DNA of 64,000 nucleotides from Microbulbifer marinus. GTDB taxonomy: Bacteria > Pseudomonadota > Gammaproteobacteria > Pseudomonadales > Cellvibrionaceae. The DNA is taken from positions 736,458 through 800,457 of the forward strand of contig NZ_FNQO01000001.1 in the NCBI RefSeq assembly GCF_900107725.1, read 5' to 3'. A program made the translations under genes and the position numbers. Below are positions 19,313 to 28,457 of the stretch, one piece after another. Within the stretch, counting starts at the first letter, position 1, and every line of letters starts with the position of its first letter. Below the pieces are notes generated by a model. It had not been told where the DNA came from and ran no database searches. It saw only the letters and a list, made by a program, of their open reading frames with translations.

Positions 19313-19458
19313 GCCTGCCGTCAGTAGCGTATCCGCCCTATATTTGCTCGGTGGATACGCTGCTTCTCTTCCCTCATCAGGGCCATATCGAGATTCTCTG
19401 GTCTGCTGGCATATAACTTCTGCAGCAGGACCCGCTCTATTCCCGGACACAAAAAGTT

Positions 19459-20076
19459 ATGGAACAACTGCTGTACTGGTTCGATCTAATCGGCATAGTG
19501 GTGTTTGCGTTTACCGGTGTGCTGGCGGCGGGTCACAAGCAGATGGACCTGTTCGGCGCGGTGGTGTTGGCCTGCGTGACTGCCACCGGTGGTGGCACCA
19601 CGCGCGACATGATTCTGAATATTCCGGTATTCTGGCTACAGGACAGCCACTATCTCTGGATCGCTGTCACTACCGGGGTCGTCAGCTTTTACCTGATCCG
19701 CTATCTGCAGGTACCTATGCGCCTGCTGAAGATCGCTGATGCGATGGGCCTGGCAGTCTTTGTCGTGATCGGCACGCAAAAGGTACTCGAGCTAGGACAC
19801 TCACCGGCCATTGCCATCGTAATGGGCGTCATGACAGGGACCTTTGGCGGCTTGATCCGAGATATCCTGGCCGGCGATATTCCGCTGTTGCTGCGGCGCG
19901 AGATCTACGCCACGGCGGCCCTCAGCGGCGCCGCCGTGCTGGTGTTACTCGACGCCAGCGGTAAAGTCCCGGGAGAGATTGTAGTGGCCGTCGCCGTGCT
20001 GGTGACCCTGGGGATCCGGCTCGCGGCCTTGCGATGGAACCTATCCGCACCCATCGCGCGCTTCGGCAACAACTGA
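19459..20076 (+). CDS. TRIC-type cation channel family protein (UPF0126, YicG-like)
   Basis: This 205-residue inner-membrane protein consists of two repeated three-helix units plus a seventh helix. Each repeat carries the glycine-rich GGG(T)xRD signature: TATGGGTTRDMIL near residue 50 and TGTFGGLIRDIL near residue 135. Bacterial TRIC homologues form trimeric K+-permeable channels. The physiological role in bacteria is unclear. It follows gcdH by about 150 bp and precedes a lipoprotein hydrolase by 31 bp, so it may be the first gene of a short operon with that hydrolase. Confidence 0.9.
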   Translation: MEQLLYWFDLIGIVVFAFTGVLAAGHKQMDLFGAVVLACVTATGGGTTRDMILNIPVFWLQDSHYLWIAVTTGVVSFYLIRYLQVPMRLLKIADAMGLAVFVVIGTQKVLELGHSPAIAIVMGVMTGTFGGLIRDILAGDIPLLLRREIYATAALSGAAVLVLLDASGKVPGEIVVAVAVLVTLGIRLAALRWNLSAPIARFGNN

Positions 20077-20107
20077 CCAGCCAGTTTTATTCACAGGTAC
20101 TACTGCA

Positions 20108-21700
20108 GTGTGTGATTTCCGACTTCAGAAAGCCGTTCTACTCGTTCTCTGCGTCCTCCTCGGGGCCTGTGATCGCGCCGCACAACAGGACGACAGTGCA
20201 GGCCCCACCCGGCTGATTCCCAAGCCCTGCTGGTTCGAAACCGATGACAGCTGGCCGATCACACAGTGCTTTATGATGGAAGTGCCGGAAAACTACGCCA
20301 AGCCATCGGAGCGCAGAATCCAGTTTCCGGTTGTGCGCTTCCTCGCCGCCGAGCCCGATGCCGACAAGTACCCGCTTCTGCACCTGGGCGCCGGCGGACC
20401 CGGCGCCAGCCTCGGGCTGGAGCCGGAAAACGCCAGCGACTGGCTGTGGATCAACTACGCCGCGATGACCGTGGAAGACGGCCGCGACCTGATCATCATG
20501 GACCCGCGCGGCACCGGCATGGCCCAGCCCCGCCTGACCTGCCACGAGTTTATCGAGGATGCGCAGACCGCGTTCCGGCGCAACCTGTCTCCGGATGAAG
20601 AGGCACGCGTATTCACGTTCAGCATGGAGCGCTGTTACAGCCGCCTGAGCAAAGGGGCTGACCTCGCCCAGTACAACAGCGCAACCATCGCCCGGGATGT
20701 GGAAGCCCTGCGGCAGCTGATGGACGTGGAAAAGTTCAACCTCTACGGCGTTTCCTACGCGTCCCGCTATGCACTGACCATGGCCCGCGACTACCCGGAC
20801 TCTGTGCGCGCACTGGTACTGAACAGCGCGGTATTCCCCAACATCATCTACACCCAGCAGCTGGCCAAAGACTCGCTGGCGGCCTATCAGCGCGGCCTGC
20901 AGGCCTGCTCCGCCGACAAGCTGTGCAACAGCCGCTATCCCGACCTGCGCAACCGCCTGGAAAACCTGGTGCAATCGCTGGATGAAAACCCGCGCACCAT
21001 CTCTATCACCCATCGTTTTTCCGACGAGGAGTATCCGTTCGTATTGACCGGCCAGCGGTTATTGCGGGTGCTTTTCCAGGCGCTGTACAACGAAAATTTT
21101 TACAGCGACCTGCCGAAGGTTATCGAGGCGCTGGAAACCGCCGAGACAGAAGAGCAGAAGCCGGTACAGACTGCGATCGCCAATTTCATGGAAATCGTAC
21201 TCGACCCCTACTTCGGTGATGCCGCCGGAGTGAGCCACTTCTGTTACGAAGAGGCGCCCTTTGTCGATTTCGACCGGGCCCGCGCCAGCGCTGCCGACAG
21301 CGGTATCCTCGGCGGCGCCGTGCGCTCCGATATCGAACTGATGCAGGTGCAGTGCCGAATCTGGGCCATCCCCTCGGCACCACTACTCGAATCGAAGGCG
21401 ATCGCCACCACCCTGCCCGTCATGCTGCTGCACGGTGGCCTGGACCCGGTGCTAGCCGCCGATGATGTCGACAAAGCCCGGCGCAAACTGCCCAACCATC
21501 AGTGGCTGCTGTTCCCGGCGCTGGCCCACGACATCATTTCGGCCAGCAACTGCGCCGAGCAGGCCGCAGCGCGCTTCCTCGACAACCCGACCGAAGACCA
21601 GACTGAGTCCGCCAGGGCATGCCGCCGCGAGGAGCTTGCGAACAAGATACCCGCTGGTGGCGATGCGCCGGCAAACAGCCAATACAGTCAACAAGACTGA
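20108..21700 (+). CDS. alpha/beta-hydrolase lipoprotein with TAP-like C-terminus (tripeptidyl aminopeptidase/proline iminopeptidase type)
   Basis: This 530-residue enzyme has a lipobox (VLLGAC) about 21 residues in, suggesting attachment to a periplasm-facing membrane. An alpha/beta-hydrolase fold follows. The oxyanion region LGAGGPGAS and the DPRGTGMAQP motif match the tripeptidyl aminopeptidase group. The nucleophile is Ser216 in YGVSYAS; the usual second glycine is alanine. The TAP-like C-terminal segment supplies the acid and base (HGGLDPVLAA, PALAHD). It probably trims N-terminal residues from peptides. Start is GTG; no strong ribosome-binding site is seen, which fits read-through translation from the TRIC gene. 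Confidence 0.88.
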   Translation: MCDFRLQKAVLLVLCVLLGACDRAAQQDDSAGPTRLIPKPCWFETDDSWPITQCFMMEVPENYAKPSERRIQFPVVRFLAAEPDADKYPLLHLGAGGPGASLGLEPENASDWLWINYAAMTVEDGRDLIIMDPRGTGMAQPRLTCHEFIEDAQTAFRRNLSPDEEARVFTFSMERCYSRLSKGADLAQYNSATIARDVEALRQLMDVEKFNLYGVSYASRYALTMARDYPDSVRALVLNSAVFPNIIYTQQLAKDSLAAYQRGLQACSADKLCNSRYPDLRNRLENLVQSLDENPRTISITHRFSDEEYPFVLTGQRLLRVLFQALYNENFYSDLPKVIEALETAETEEQKPVQTAIANFMEIVLDPYFGDAAGVSHFCYEEAPFVDFDRARASAADSGILGGAVRSDIELMQVQCRIWAIPSAPLLESKAIATTLPVMLLHGGLDPVLAADDVDKARRKLPNHQWLLFPALAHDIISASNCAEQAAARFLDNPTEDQTESARACRREELANKIPAGGDAPANSQYSQQD

Positions 21701-21837
21701 ACGCTCCGCCGCGGGTTGCGGCGACTGGTCGACCGCTTGGCCGTCGATGCGAAAGGCAGGCCCCGAGGCTGGACAAAATCCGCGCTTGCGCTTAATTTCG
21801 CCCCTACAACAACGATAAAAGTAACGGCGCGGCGAGC

Positions 21838-22683
21838 ATGAGCGAGAAAGCAGTCATCGAAGTAAGCGAACTGGCAGACATGGCGCCGGCAGCGGATCTG
21901 GTGATCCTGGACTGTCGCTACGATCTAGCCGACCCCGACGCCGGCGCGCGGGCTTTCGCCGAGGGACATATCCCCGGCGCCCACCATGCCAGCCTGCACC
22001 GAGACCTGTCGGGTCCGCTCGGCCGTTACGGCGGCCGCCACCCGCTGCCGCATCCGGAAGACTTCCAGCAGTTCGCCCGCGCATGCGGGATAAACCGCAA
22101 CTCCCTGGTCGTAGTCTACGACGATAACCGCCTCGCGTTTGCCGCCCGCGCCTGGTTCCTGTTCCACTATTTCGGCCACAAAAATGTCGCGGTATTGAAC
22201 GGTGGCTTCAAGGCCTGGCGCGCGGCAGATATGCCGCTCAGTGCGAGCACCGCTGGGCCGACGCCGGGAGACTTCGTCGCCAGTCCCCGCGACGCGATGC
22301 TGCTCAATCACCAGCAGGTGTACAGCAACCTGGACAACCCGCCCTGGCAGCTGGTCGACGCCCGCGACGCGCACCGCTTTGCCGGCATAGAGGAGCCGCT
22401 GGATCCTATCGCCGGGCACATCCCCACAGCCCTGAACAAGCCCTGGCAGGGAGTCACCCATGAGGACGGCAGACTCAAGTCATTTGCCGAGCTTCGCAAC
22501 CACTGGCAGGACATCCCCGCGGACGATCGCCTGGTCAACTATTGCGGTTCCGGCGTTACCGCCTGCGTAAACCTGTTTTCGCTACACCTGATTGGCTGCA
22601 CCGACGCCCTGCTCTATCCCGGCAGCTGGAGTGACTGGTGCGCACATATTGTCTACCCGGCAACAGACACAGAAAACTGCTAG
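21838..22683 (+). CDS. sseA: 3-mercaptopyruvate sulfurtransferase (rhodanese family)
   Basis: This 281-residue protein, the same length as E. coli SseA, contains two rhodanese domains. The catalytic loop of the second domain is CGSGVTA, with Cys236. This CG(S/T)GVT loop is the mercaptopyruvate type; thiosulfate sulfurtransferases have CRKGVT. It transfers sulfur from 3-mercaptopyruvate to thiophilic acceptors such as cyanide or thioredoxin in the cytoplasm. The ILDCRYDLADP segment of the inactive N-terminal domain is typical. It appears to be transcribed alone, 137 bp after the hydrolase gene. Confidence 0.93.
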   Translation: MSEKAVIEVSELADMAPAADLVILDCRYDLADPDAGARAFAEGHIPGAHHASLHRDLSGPLGRYGGRHPLPHPEDFQQFARACGINRNSLVVVYDDNRLAFAARAWFLFHYFGHKNVAVLNGGFKAWRAADMPLSASTAGPTPGDFVASPRDAMLLNHQQVYSNLDNPPWQLVDARDAHRFAGIEEPLDPIAGHIPTALNKPWQGVTHEDGRLKSFAELRNHWQDIPADDRLVNYCGSGVTACVNLFSLHLIGCTDALLYPGSWSDWCAHIVYPATDTENC

Positions 22684-22873
22684 CGCGGTGCCACCTCAAT
22701 CGGCACACGCAATTAATAGTCCGAAATAGCAACAGGCTGGCACTAGCCCCACTGCACCAATGGGATCGCAGTGGAACATTCAGTGGAATGGGCGGCTTCG
22801 GATTGCCGTCGGGGAGAGAGGCAAGCGGCGGGCCGACGGTGGCAGCGTCGGCCCTTGCCGGAAGAAATGGTTT

Positions 22874-23503
22874 TCAGCGCAGCAGGCAGGCGCCGGTGCC
22901 GGCCAGGCCGCAATAGCCATCGGGATTCTTGGCCAGGTACTGCTGGTGATACTCCTCGGCGTAGTAGAATTCCGGCGCCATGCCGATCTCGGTGGTGATT
23001 TCACCAAACCCCTTTTCGACCAACGACTTCTGGAAGGCTTCTCTGGTCGCCTTCGCTTCTTCCAGCTGGGCCTCGTTAAAGCAGAAGATACAAGAGCGAT
23101 ATTGAGGGCCGAGGTCATTGCCCTGGCGCATGCCCTGGGTCGGATCGTGCTCTTCCCAGAAACGGCGCAACAGTTCCCCGTAGCTCACCTTGGCCGGATC
23201 GTATACCACCAACACGGCTTCCGCATGGCCGGTGCGACCGCTGCACACTTCCTCGTAATTCGGGTTCTCGGTAGCACCGTCCGCATAACCGGCGGCCGTG
23301 GTATAGACGCCGTCGATCTCCCAGAACAGCCGCTCCACACCCCAGAAACACCCCATCCCGAAAATGGCTTTTTCCATGCCGTCCGGGAAAGGTTCTTTCA
23401 TCTGCGTGCCGTTGACGTAATGAACCGCACTGATGTCCATCGGTTGTTCCCGTCCAGGTAAGATCTGGTCTGCATCGGGTATCTGGAATTTGTCGTATTG
23501 CAT
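22874..23503 (-). CDS. msrA: peptide-methionine (S)-S-oxide reductase MsrA
   Basis: This 209-residue enzyme reduces methionine-S-sulfoxide in proteins using thioredoxin. The catalytic GCFWG motif is present with Cys52, followed by [24 protein letters not shown] and the C-terminal resolving cysteine in GTGACLLR. The length and an N-terminal extension of about 45 residues match the E. coli-type long MsrA. The ATG at 23503 has GAGGTG 5 bp upstream. It lies 8 bp after a methyltransferase gene on the same strand and is probably co-transcribed with it. Confidence 0.96.
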   Translation of the reverse strand: MQYDKFQIPDADQILPGREQPMDISAVHYVNGTQMKEPFPDGMEKAIFGMGCFWGVERLFWEIDGVYTTAAGYADGATENPNYEEVCSGRTGHAEAVLVVYDPAKVSYGELLRRFWEEHDPTQGMRQGNDLGPQYRSCIFCFNEAQLEEAKATREAFQKSLVEKGFGEITTEIGMAPEFYYAEEYHQQYLAKNPDGYCGLAGTGACLLR

Positions 23504-23511
23504 CAATCACC

Positions 23512-24135
23512 TCAAGCGCCGGTTTGTCCGGCAACCATAATACAGCCTGTCGCTTTCATTGGCCGCGATACTTCCCAGTCCAGGTACTCGGCTCCCAACT
23601 TCTCCTCCGCTCGCTGGGCCAGACGGAAGAATGGTGAGCGCCCCGGGTCGGCCAGCACGACGCGCTCGACGCCCGACTGCAGGGCGCGCCGCGTGAGATT
23701 ATAAAGTAGCGGCTCGAGATTATCCCAGAAACAGATATCCGTGCCGATCACCACATCGAACCTGGACAGATCGGACTTGGTTACCTTCTCATAGCGACAG
23801 CGCCAGGTGTCGACGCTCACGCCGTTCAGCTCCGCGTGATATTGCAGGAACGGGAAAACACTGGGATCGGCATCCAGGCCGGTCACTCGCGCATCGAAGT
23901 GCTTCGCACAGAAAATGCCCCCCAGTCCCCAGCCACATCCCAGGTCCAGCACTCTGGCGCCCTTGTTCAGGGGATGACGCTTCAGATAGTCCATCATCAG
24001 GCAGGAACTCTTCCAGAATTTGTTACCGTGCAGAGTGGCGTCTCCCGCCTGGCGCCGCAGCCTGCGCATATCGGCATGCGCATTCTGGCGGACGGTCAAT
24101 CCAAACAGGCGACGACTGAGAGTGCTGGAAGCCAT
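23512..24135 (-). CDS. class I SAM-dependent methyltransferase (METTL/Methyltransf_16-like)
   Basis: This 207-residue protein has the Rossmann methyltransferase fold: motif I VLDLGCGWGLGGI (about residue 60), the acidic loop GLDADPSV, and motif IV-like DVVIGTDICFWDN. The FWKSS segment before motif I and the DxxFW segment resemble the lysine-methyltransferase-like Methyltransf_16 group, whose targets are proteins. The substrate is not predictable. I chose the ATG at 24135, with GAGGG upstream; the frame extends 20 codons further without homology. It leads a two-gene unit with msrA. Confidence 0.85.
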   Translation of the reverse strand: MASSTLSRRLFGLTVRQNAHADMRRLRRQAGDATLHGNKFWKSSCLMMDYLKRHPLNKGARVLDLGCGWGLGGIFCAKHFDARVTGLDADPSVFPFLQYHAELNGVSVDTWRCRYEKVTKSDLSRFDVVIGTDICFWDNLEPLLYNLTRRALQSGVERVVLADPGRSPFFRLAQRAEEKLGAEYLDWEVSRPMKATGCIMVAGQTGA

Positions 24136-24329
24136 GGTTCTGTATTTACCCTCTATAATTGCAGAATTCAGACATGGACGCGCTAATCGCTGCATGAAGT
24201 AGCCAGTGTATCGTCAATCGGACGAAGCTTCAGCCGCCCACTCAATTCAATGGCTTTCAGCCACACCAAACTCGGCCCAAGACCGTTCACTCTTGCCCCG
24301 CTTTCCGGGTAGCGAAGCGCGCCGGCATA

Positions 24330-24506
24330 TTAGAATCCAATAGAGAAGCTGCCACCACACGCGAAATCGGCAGCCAACCGGAGAGACACCGGCGCGCCAA
24401 ACTTGATCGAGCTACCAGTCTTGCGATCAAAATCTGGGAACTGTTCCGCCAGTAAAAAGCGCTATCCGCCAAAAACATCTTCGCCACGCTCGTTCACATA
24501 TCCCAG
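24330..24506 (-). pseudogene. possible decayed C-terminus of an outer-membrane-type protein
   Basis: On the minus strand a 43-codon open stretch (24330-24461) ends in GGSFSIGF followed by TAA. A C-terminal Phe after alternating hydrophobic residues is typical of outer-membrane barrels. A TAG separates it from a further plausible stretch (YVNERGEDVFGG). It has no start codon in context. It could be a remnant or chance; the rest of the 440-bp gap (24136-24575) shows no gene. Confidence 0.25.
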
Positions 24507-24575
24507 CCCCTGCTACTCGACTACTTTTTATATCGATCAATCAGCGAACAACTGCACAAGCAGCTCAGGGAATAA

Positions 24576-25853
24576 GTGAATAGTGCGATGCGTAGACTCA
24601 GCTCAACAGCCTTCACGGCACTGTCAATACTGGTCGCGGCAAAAGGCCAGGCCCTGCCGGTCTATGAATCCAAACAGGTCGCCCTTTATATTCAGGGCTA
24701 CATGACCACGCACCAAACAAATATTGATGGGAACACCGAGTTGATCGATGGCGCCTCTCGCCTCGGCTTCAATCTCGATACACCTGCCTACAAAGACTGG
24801 AACGCCGGATTTAATATCGAGTGGGGTCTCAGGCTGGTTTCGCCGAATCAAAACATCATCATTTCCGGTGACCAGCAGGCGGAACCCGGCGAGCAGGCAG
24901 ATCCACTCTTTGTTCGCCAAGGCCACGCTTATGCCAAACATAAACACTGGGGCGAGTTCGCCGCCGGCAAACAGTGGGCGACCTATTACGATGTCGCGTA
25001 TATAACCGACTGGTACAACGTGTCCGGCGGCTTGGCCAGCGGCGCTTTTGCCCTGGGCGGCGATGGCGGTGTTACGGGTACCGGCCGCGCCGACGGGGCA
25101 TTGACCTGGCGCAAGCGCTGGCGGGCCCTGTGTGGGGAATTCCAAGTCGGCCTGCAATACGCCGCGCACGTTGCGGATCTTGATATTTCGGTGGAGAACG
25201 TCAGGGGCCCGGACACGCTACTGGTATGCCCGCCGGGGGACTGTGAGTGGGGACTGAACCGCGGTATCTCGCTGACCTACAAGGTGGATGTCGGTACCGG
25301 GCTGTTTCTCGGCACCGCCTACAACCGGACGAATCTGGACCTTTATACCGAGCACGGCCTACTCTTCGACATCAGCGATCCGAACAACAGAATCCTGATC
25401 AGGGACGACGAGGTGATCAATGCCAGCAGTAACAATTTCGCCTTTATCGGCGGAGTCGCCTACGGCAGAGGCGCTTTCCAGCAGGGACTTTACGCGGCGT
25501 ACAACTGGCATCGCTCCCACAACAATGAGCTCGCCCCTCCCAGTTCAACCGTGGGTGCCACCAATTTCTTCAATGCGATAGGATCGGAGAGCTTTGTAAG
25601 CTGGACCTGGGGCAAATACAACTGCTATTCCCTCTATGGGGGCCACAACCTGCTGAAGTCTCACAAGGACGAAATTTTCGAGGAAGCACTGGTTACCGGA
25701 GATAAGTATCGCCTGGCCTATTATTTCCTCGGCTTCAATTACCAGTGGAACGAGCGGGTGCGGCTTTACCTCGAGAGCGGCAAAGACGACAGCAACGATG
25801 TGGCTCGATCCCGGGGCGACTTTATCGCCGCAGGCATAAGGGTCGACATCTGA
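24576..25853 (+). CDS. porin-like outer membrane protein
   Basis: This 425-residue protein has an N-terminal signal (about 28 residues, ending AKGQALP) followed by alternating polar/aromatic strands typical of trimeric porins, with many Gly/Tyr/Trp. Segments such as LYIQGYM, ASRLGFNLDT, GEFAAGKQWATYYDV and YFLGFNYQWNERVRLYLESG resemble Gram-negative porins of the Porin_4 type. The last residues are GIRVDI, not the usual terminal Phe. It should allow diffusion of small solutes; specificity is unknown. The GTG at 24576 is favoured because AGGGA is 5 bp upstream; an ATG at 24588 is possible. Two cysteines form a candidate loop disulfide (LLVCPPGDCEW). Confidence 0.8.
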   Translation: MNSAMRRLSSTAFTALSILVAAKGQALPVYESKQVALYIQGYMTTHQTNIDGNTELIDGASRLGFNLDTPAYKDWNAGFNIEWGLRLVSPNQNIIISGDQQAEPGEQADPLFVRQGHAYAKHKHWGEFAAGKQWATYYDVAYITDWYNVSGGLASGAFALGGDGGVTGTGRADGALTWRKRWRALCGEFQVGLQYAAHVADLDISVENVRGPDTLLVCPPGDCEWGLNRGISLTYKVDVGTGLFLGTAYNRTNLDLYTEHGLLFDISDPNNRILIRDDEVINASSNNFAFIGGVAYGRGAFQQGLYAAYNWHRSHNNELAPPSSTVGATNFFNAIGSESFVSWTWGKYNCYSLYGGHNLLKSHKDEIFEEALVTGDKYRLAYYFLGFNYQWNERVRLYLESGKDDSNDVARSRGDFIAAGIRVDI

Positions 25854-25891
25854 TAAGCTAGCGGACCCAAGCTTCACAGAGGGTACTGTCT

Positions 25892-26398
25892 TTGGGCCGC
25901 ATGATCCTACTGATTGCCGTCGGCATATTTGCCTACCTGGCATGGCAAAAATTCAAGAGCAGCGCACCGCAACAAAGGCGCAAGCTACTATTGCAGTGGA
26001 TGCTGATCGGCTTGGCGCTGGCCGCAGTGCTGCTGGCCGTCAGTGGACGGCTGCACTGGGTGGCTGCCGCCATTGCACTGGTACTACCCGTTCTCGGCCG
26101 GGCCCTGAGCTGGCTCGGCCGGCATCTGCCCTGGCTGGCTCCGCTGATCGCCAGGCATGCTCAGGCCAAGCGGGAACAGGCAAACGGCCAGCAGCAGACC
26201 TCAGACGCTGACAAAGCCCCTCCCCTCACCCCCGCCGAGGCGCGCCGTATTCTCGGTGTCGACGAGGATGCCGGTCGCGACGAAATCGTCAGCGCTCACC
26301 GCAAGCTGATCCAGAAGCTCCACCCGGACCGCGGCGGCAACGATTACCTTGCCTCGCGCATTAATGCCGCCAAGGAGCTGCTGCTGCGCAATCTTTAG
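25892..26398 (+). CDS. membrane-anchored J-domain protein (DnaJ-like C-terminus)
   Basis: This 168-residue protein has hydrophobic helices at residues 2-17 and about 35-80, a Gln-rich linker, and a C-terminal J domain with the essential HPD motif (KLHPDRGGNDYLASRINAAKELL). The layout matches bacterial relatives of mitochondrial TIM14/DnaJC15, which recruit Hsp70 to membranes. It probably stimulates DnaK at the inner membrane. A TTG at 25892 lies 8 bp after AGAGGG and gives the better spacing; the ATG at 25901 is an alternative. It starts 38 bp after the porin gene. Confidence 0.88.
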   Translation: MGRMILLIAVGIFAYLAWQKFKSSAPQQRRKLLLQWMLIGLALAAVLLAVSGRLHWVAAAIALVLPVLGRALSWLGRHLPWLAPLIARHAQAKREQANGQQQTSDADKAPPLTPAEARRILGVDEDAGRDEIVSAHRKLIQKLHPDRGGNDYLASRINAAKELLLRNL

Positions 26399-26424
26399 CC
26401 TTTGACGCGGCTACGCGGGGCCAC

Positions 26425-27213
26425 CTATAGCCGGCACAGCAGGTGCACATAGCGCGCCAGCTGCCGATAGGGATCCTCGCGGGAATATTCCAGCTCTTTT
26501 CCCACGATTGCCGCGGCCGGCAGTTTTTCGCGAATGGCGGGAGTCATAAAATCGTGGAAGCAGCGGATGCCGCTATGGGCGACAACCGTTAAACCCGCCT
26601 GCGCCAGCCAGTCCTGCACCCACTCGAGCAACAGCGGATTCCGCGGTGTCAGGCTGCCGGGGTGACCGCCCCAGTTACCGCTTTCGATATTGCGATCCAG
26701 CTGGCGAAAACTGCCGCGCTGTAGCAGCCGAAACTCCAGCGCGCGGCGGTTATAGAAGGTCAGGGACAGATAACCGCCGGGTTTCAGCAAATCGCGCAAC
26801 TGCTCCACGGCCTGCTTCGGCTGGGCCAGCCACTCCAGTACGGCGTGGCAAATCACCAGGTCGGCGCCCTGCAGCTCCGGAATCTGCGGCAGTTCCTGCA
26901 GCGGCCGCTGCAGCAACGTGACCCGCTCCTGCAGCTGCCGCCGCGCCAGCTGTTCGGCCGCCTGCGCCAGCATCTGTGCCGAAATATCGGCCAGATAGAC
27001 CCGGTGGCCACCTTGCGCGAGGTCCATGGCGAACTGCCCCTGGCCGCCGCCGGCATCGACGACTTTCAGAGAACCAGCATCTGCCAACAGCGGCGCCAGG
27101 TCGCGGTTCAGCACTGCCAGGCGGATATCGCCCTTCAACCCGCCGTAAATGCGATCCCGGAACCGGTGCGCCAGGTCGTCAAAATTTCGATCAGATATTT
27201 GATCAGAAGTCAT
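26425..27213 (-). CDS. cmoM: tRNA uridine-5-oxyacetate (cmo5U34) methyltransferase CmoM
   Basis: This 262-residue SAM methyltransferase (E. coli CmoM 261) methylates the cmo5U wobble base to mcmo5U. Motif I VVDAGGGQGQFAMDLA and the DLVICHAVLEWL motif are visible, and SFRQLDRNIESGNWGGHPGSLTPRNPLL is characteristic of CmoM (SmtA). The ATG at 27213 matches the family start; the open frame continues upstream into the neighbouring gene. It is the last gene of a minus-strand operon, 5 bp after the MazG-like gene. cmoA and cmoB, which make its substrate, lie about 5 kb away. Confidence 0.92.
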   Translation of the reverse strand: MTSDQISDRNFDDLAHRFRDRIYGGLKGDIRLAVLNRDLAPLLADAGSLKVVDAGGGQGQFAMDLAQGGHRVYLADISAQMLAQAAEQLARRQLQERVTLLQRPLQELPQIPELQGADLVICHAVLEWLAQPKQAVEQLRDLLKPGGYLSLTFYNRRALEFRLLQRGSFRQLDRNIESGNWGGHPGSLTPRNPLLLEWVQDWLAQAGLTVVAHSGIRCFHDFMTPAIREKLPAAAIVGKELEYSREDPYRQLARYVHLLCRL

Positions 27214-27218
27214 CTCGG

Positions 27219-27542
27219 CTACAGATCCCGCCCGTCGTGAATATGGCGGCGGCGGTTCTCCGCAATCTTCTCGCGCAGCGCAGTATCCATATCGACGCCC
27301 AAGGACACGGCCAGCTTGCTCAGATACATCTGGATGTCCGCCAGTTCGGCAGCCACCTGGCCGGCGCCCCCTGCCTGCACAAATTCTTCGATCTCGTCGT
27401 CGCTTCGCCACTGCAAATGGCGACACAGTTCCGCCACCTCTACGGACAGCGCCATGGCCAGGTTTTTCGGCGTATGCAGGGACTGCCAGCCGCGGCGGCG
27501 GGCGATGTCGTCGAACGCGGACAGAATGTCGACTGTATCCAT
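27219..27542 (-). CDS. MazG-like nucleotide pyrophosphohydrolase
   Basis: This 107-residue all-alpha NTP pyrophosphatase has the two metal-binding motifs of the MazG/iMazG family: SVEVAELCRHLQW (ExxE) at about residues 33-45 and ELADIQMYL (ExxD) at 66-74. Single-domain members hydrolyse non-canonical or damaged (d)NTPs to monophosphates, cleaning the nucleotide pool. It is sandwiched between a DUF599 gene (3 bp) and cmoM (5 bp), so all three are one operon. No functional link to tRNA modification is known. Confidence 0.9.
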   Translation of the reverse strand: MDTVDILSAFDDIARRRGWQSLHTPKNLAMALSVEVAELCRHLQWRSDDEIEEFVQAGGAGQVAAELADIQMYLSKLAVSLGVDMDTALREKIAENRRRHIHDGRDL

Positions 27543-27545
27543 TGT

Positions 27546-28259
27546 TTATTTCTCAAGTTCCTGGCCGAGGGTACGCCCTTCCGCCGCGAGGATCGATTGC
27601 AGCGTACGCGAGCGAAATTCCCGCTGAAACAGCACCCAGACCACCGTTAAATAGCCGGCAGTAAACAGCAGCGGATGGATGAACCACGCCATTACCGCCA
27701 TTGCAAAGTAATAGGAGCGCAGGCCATAGTTGTAGCTGTGTCCGGCCTGATCAATGACCTTGGCCGTGCTGATGGCGAAGCGGCGGCGCTCCTCCGCAGA
27801 GATTTCTTCGGCCTCGGGCGGTGGCGCGGCACCGATCAACACATTGGCAAAGGAGTACTGGCGCAGTGACCAGGTAAAATTGAAAAAGGCGAAAATAAAG
27901 ATCAGCACCAGCAGCAATACTTTCAGTTCAAACTGCTCTACCGAGGTCTGCCCCGCAAACGGCAGGGTGCTCAGAAGCTCGATTACCGCCTTGTTAGCCG
28001 TCAGGGCTGTCACCAGACCCGCCAGTATCAGGATACTGGTGGAGGCAAAGAAGCCGATGACGCGCTCCAGGTTGCCGATAATGGCGGCGTCCGGCATGCG
28101 CATGTCGCGCTCCAACATGCGCAACATCCATTCGACCCGATACCACTGCAGCGATGACGACAGTGACCAGGTCACCTTTGCCTTCTTGCGCGCAAAGACG
28201 GTATACCCCGCCCAGGTAATAAAAAAGCCAGTGACGCTGGCGACATCCAACAATGACAA
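27546..28259 (-). CDS. DUF599 family membrane protein
   Basis: This 237-residue inner-membrane protein has four or five predicted helices (around residues 5-22, 70-95, 115-140, 185-220). It carries the DUF599 pattern: MRMPDAAIIGNLERVIGFFASTSILILAGL in the first half and GHSYNYGLRSYYFAMAVMAWFIHP in the second. The function is unknown. I chose a TTG at 28259 (LSLLDVASVTGFF) with GGAGAG just upstream; upstream codons are Arg-rich and do not fit the family. It is the first gene of the operon with the MazG-like enzyme and cmoM. Confidence 0.85.
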   Translation of the reverse strand: MSLLDVASVTGFFITWAGYTVFARKKAKVTWSLSSSLQWYRVEWMLRMLERDMRMPDAAIIGNLERVIGFFASTSILILAGLVTALTANKAVIELLSTLPFAGQTSVEQFELKVLLLVLIFIFAFFNFTWSLRQYSFANVLIGAAPPPEAEEISAEERRRFAISTAKVIDQAGHSYNYGLRSYYFAMAVMAWFIHPLLFTAGYLTVVWVLFQREFRSRTLQSILAAEGRTLGQELEK

Positions 28260-28457
28260 CGTCTCTCTCCGTGTTCGTCTACATTTATGCCGGGGGCCGG
28301 AACTCACCGCAGTTTTTGCTCCGCTGGCACCCTTGTCAACATCGATTTTTCCGCCGCGGCGCTGTTTTTCCGCTACAGCGAGACGGTAGAATAGCGCCCC
28401 ATCCGCCGGGGCCTACCTCCGGCACAGAATTCATATATATACCCAGGGAGCTGTCTT

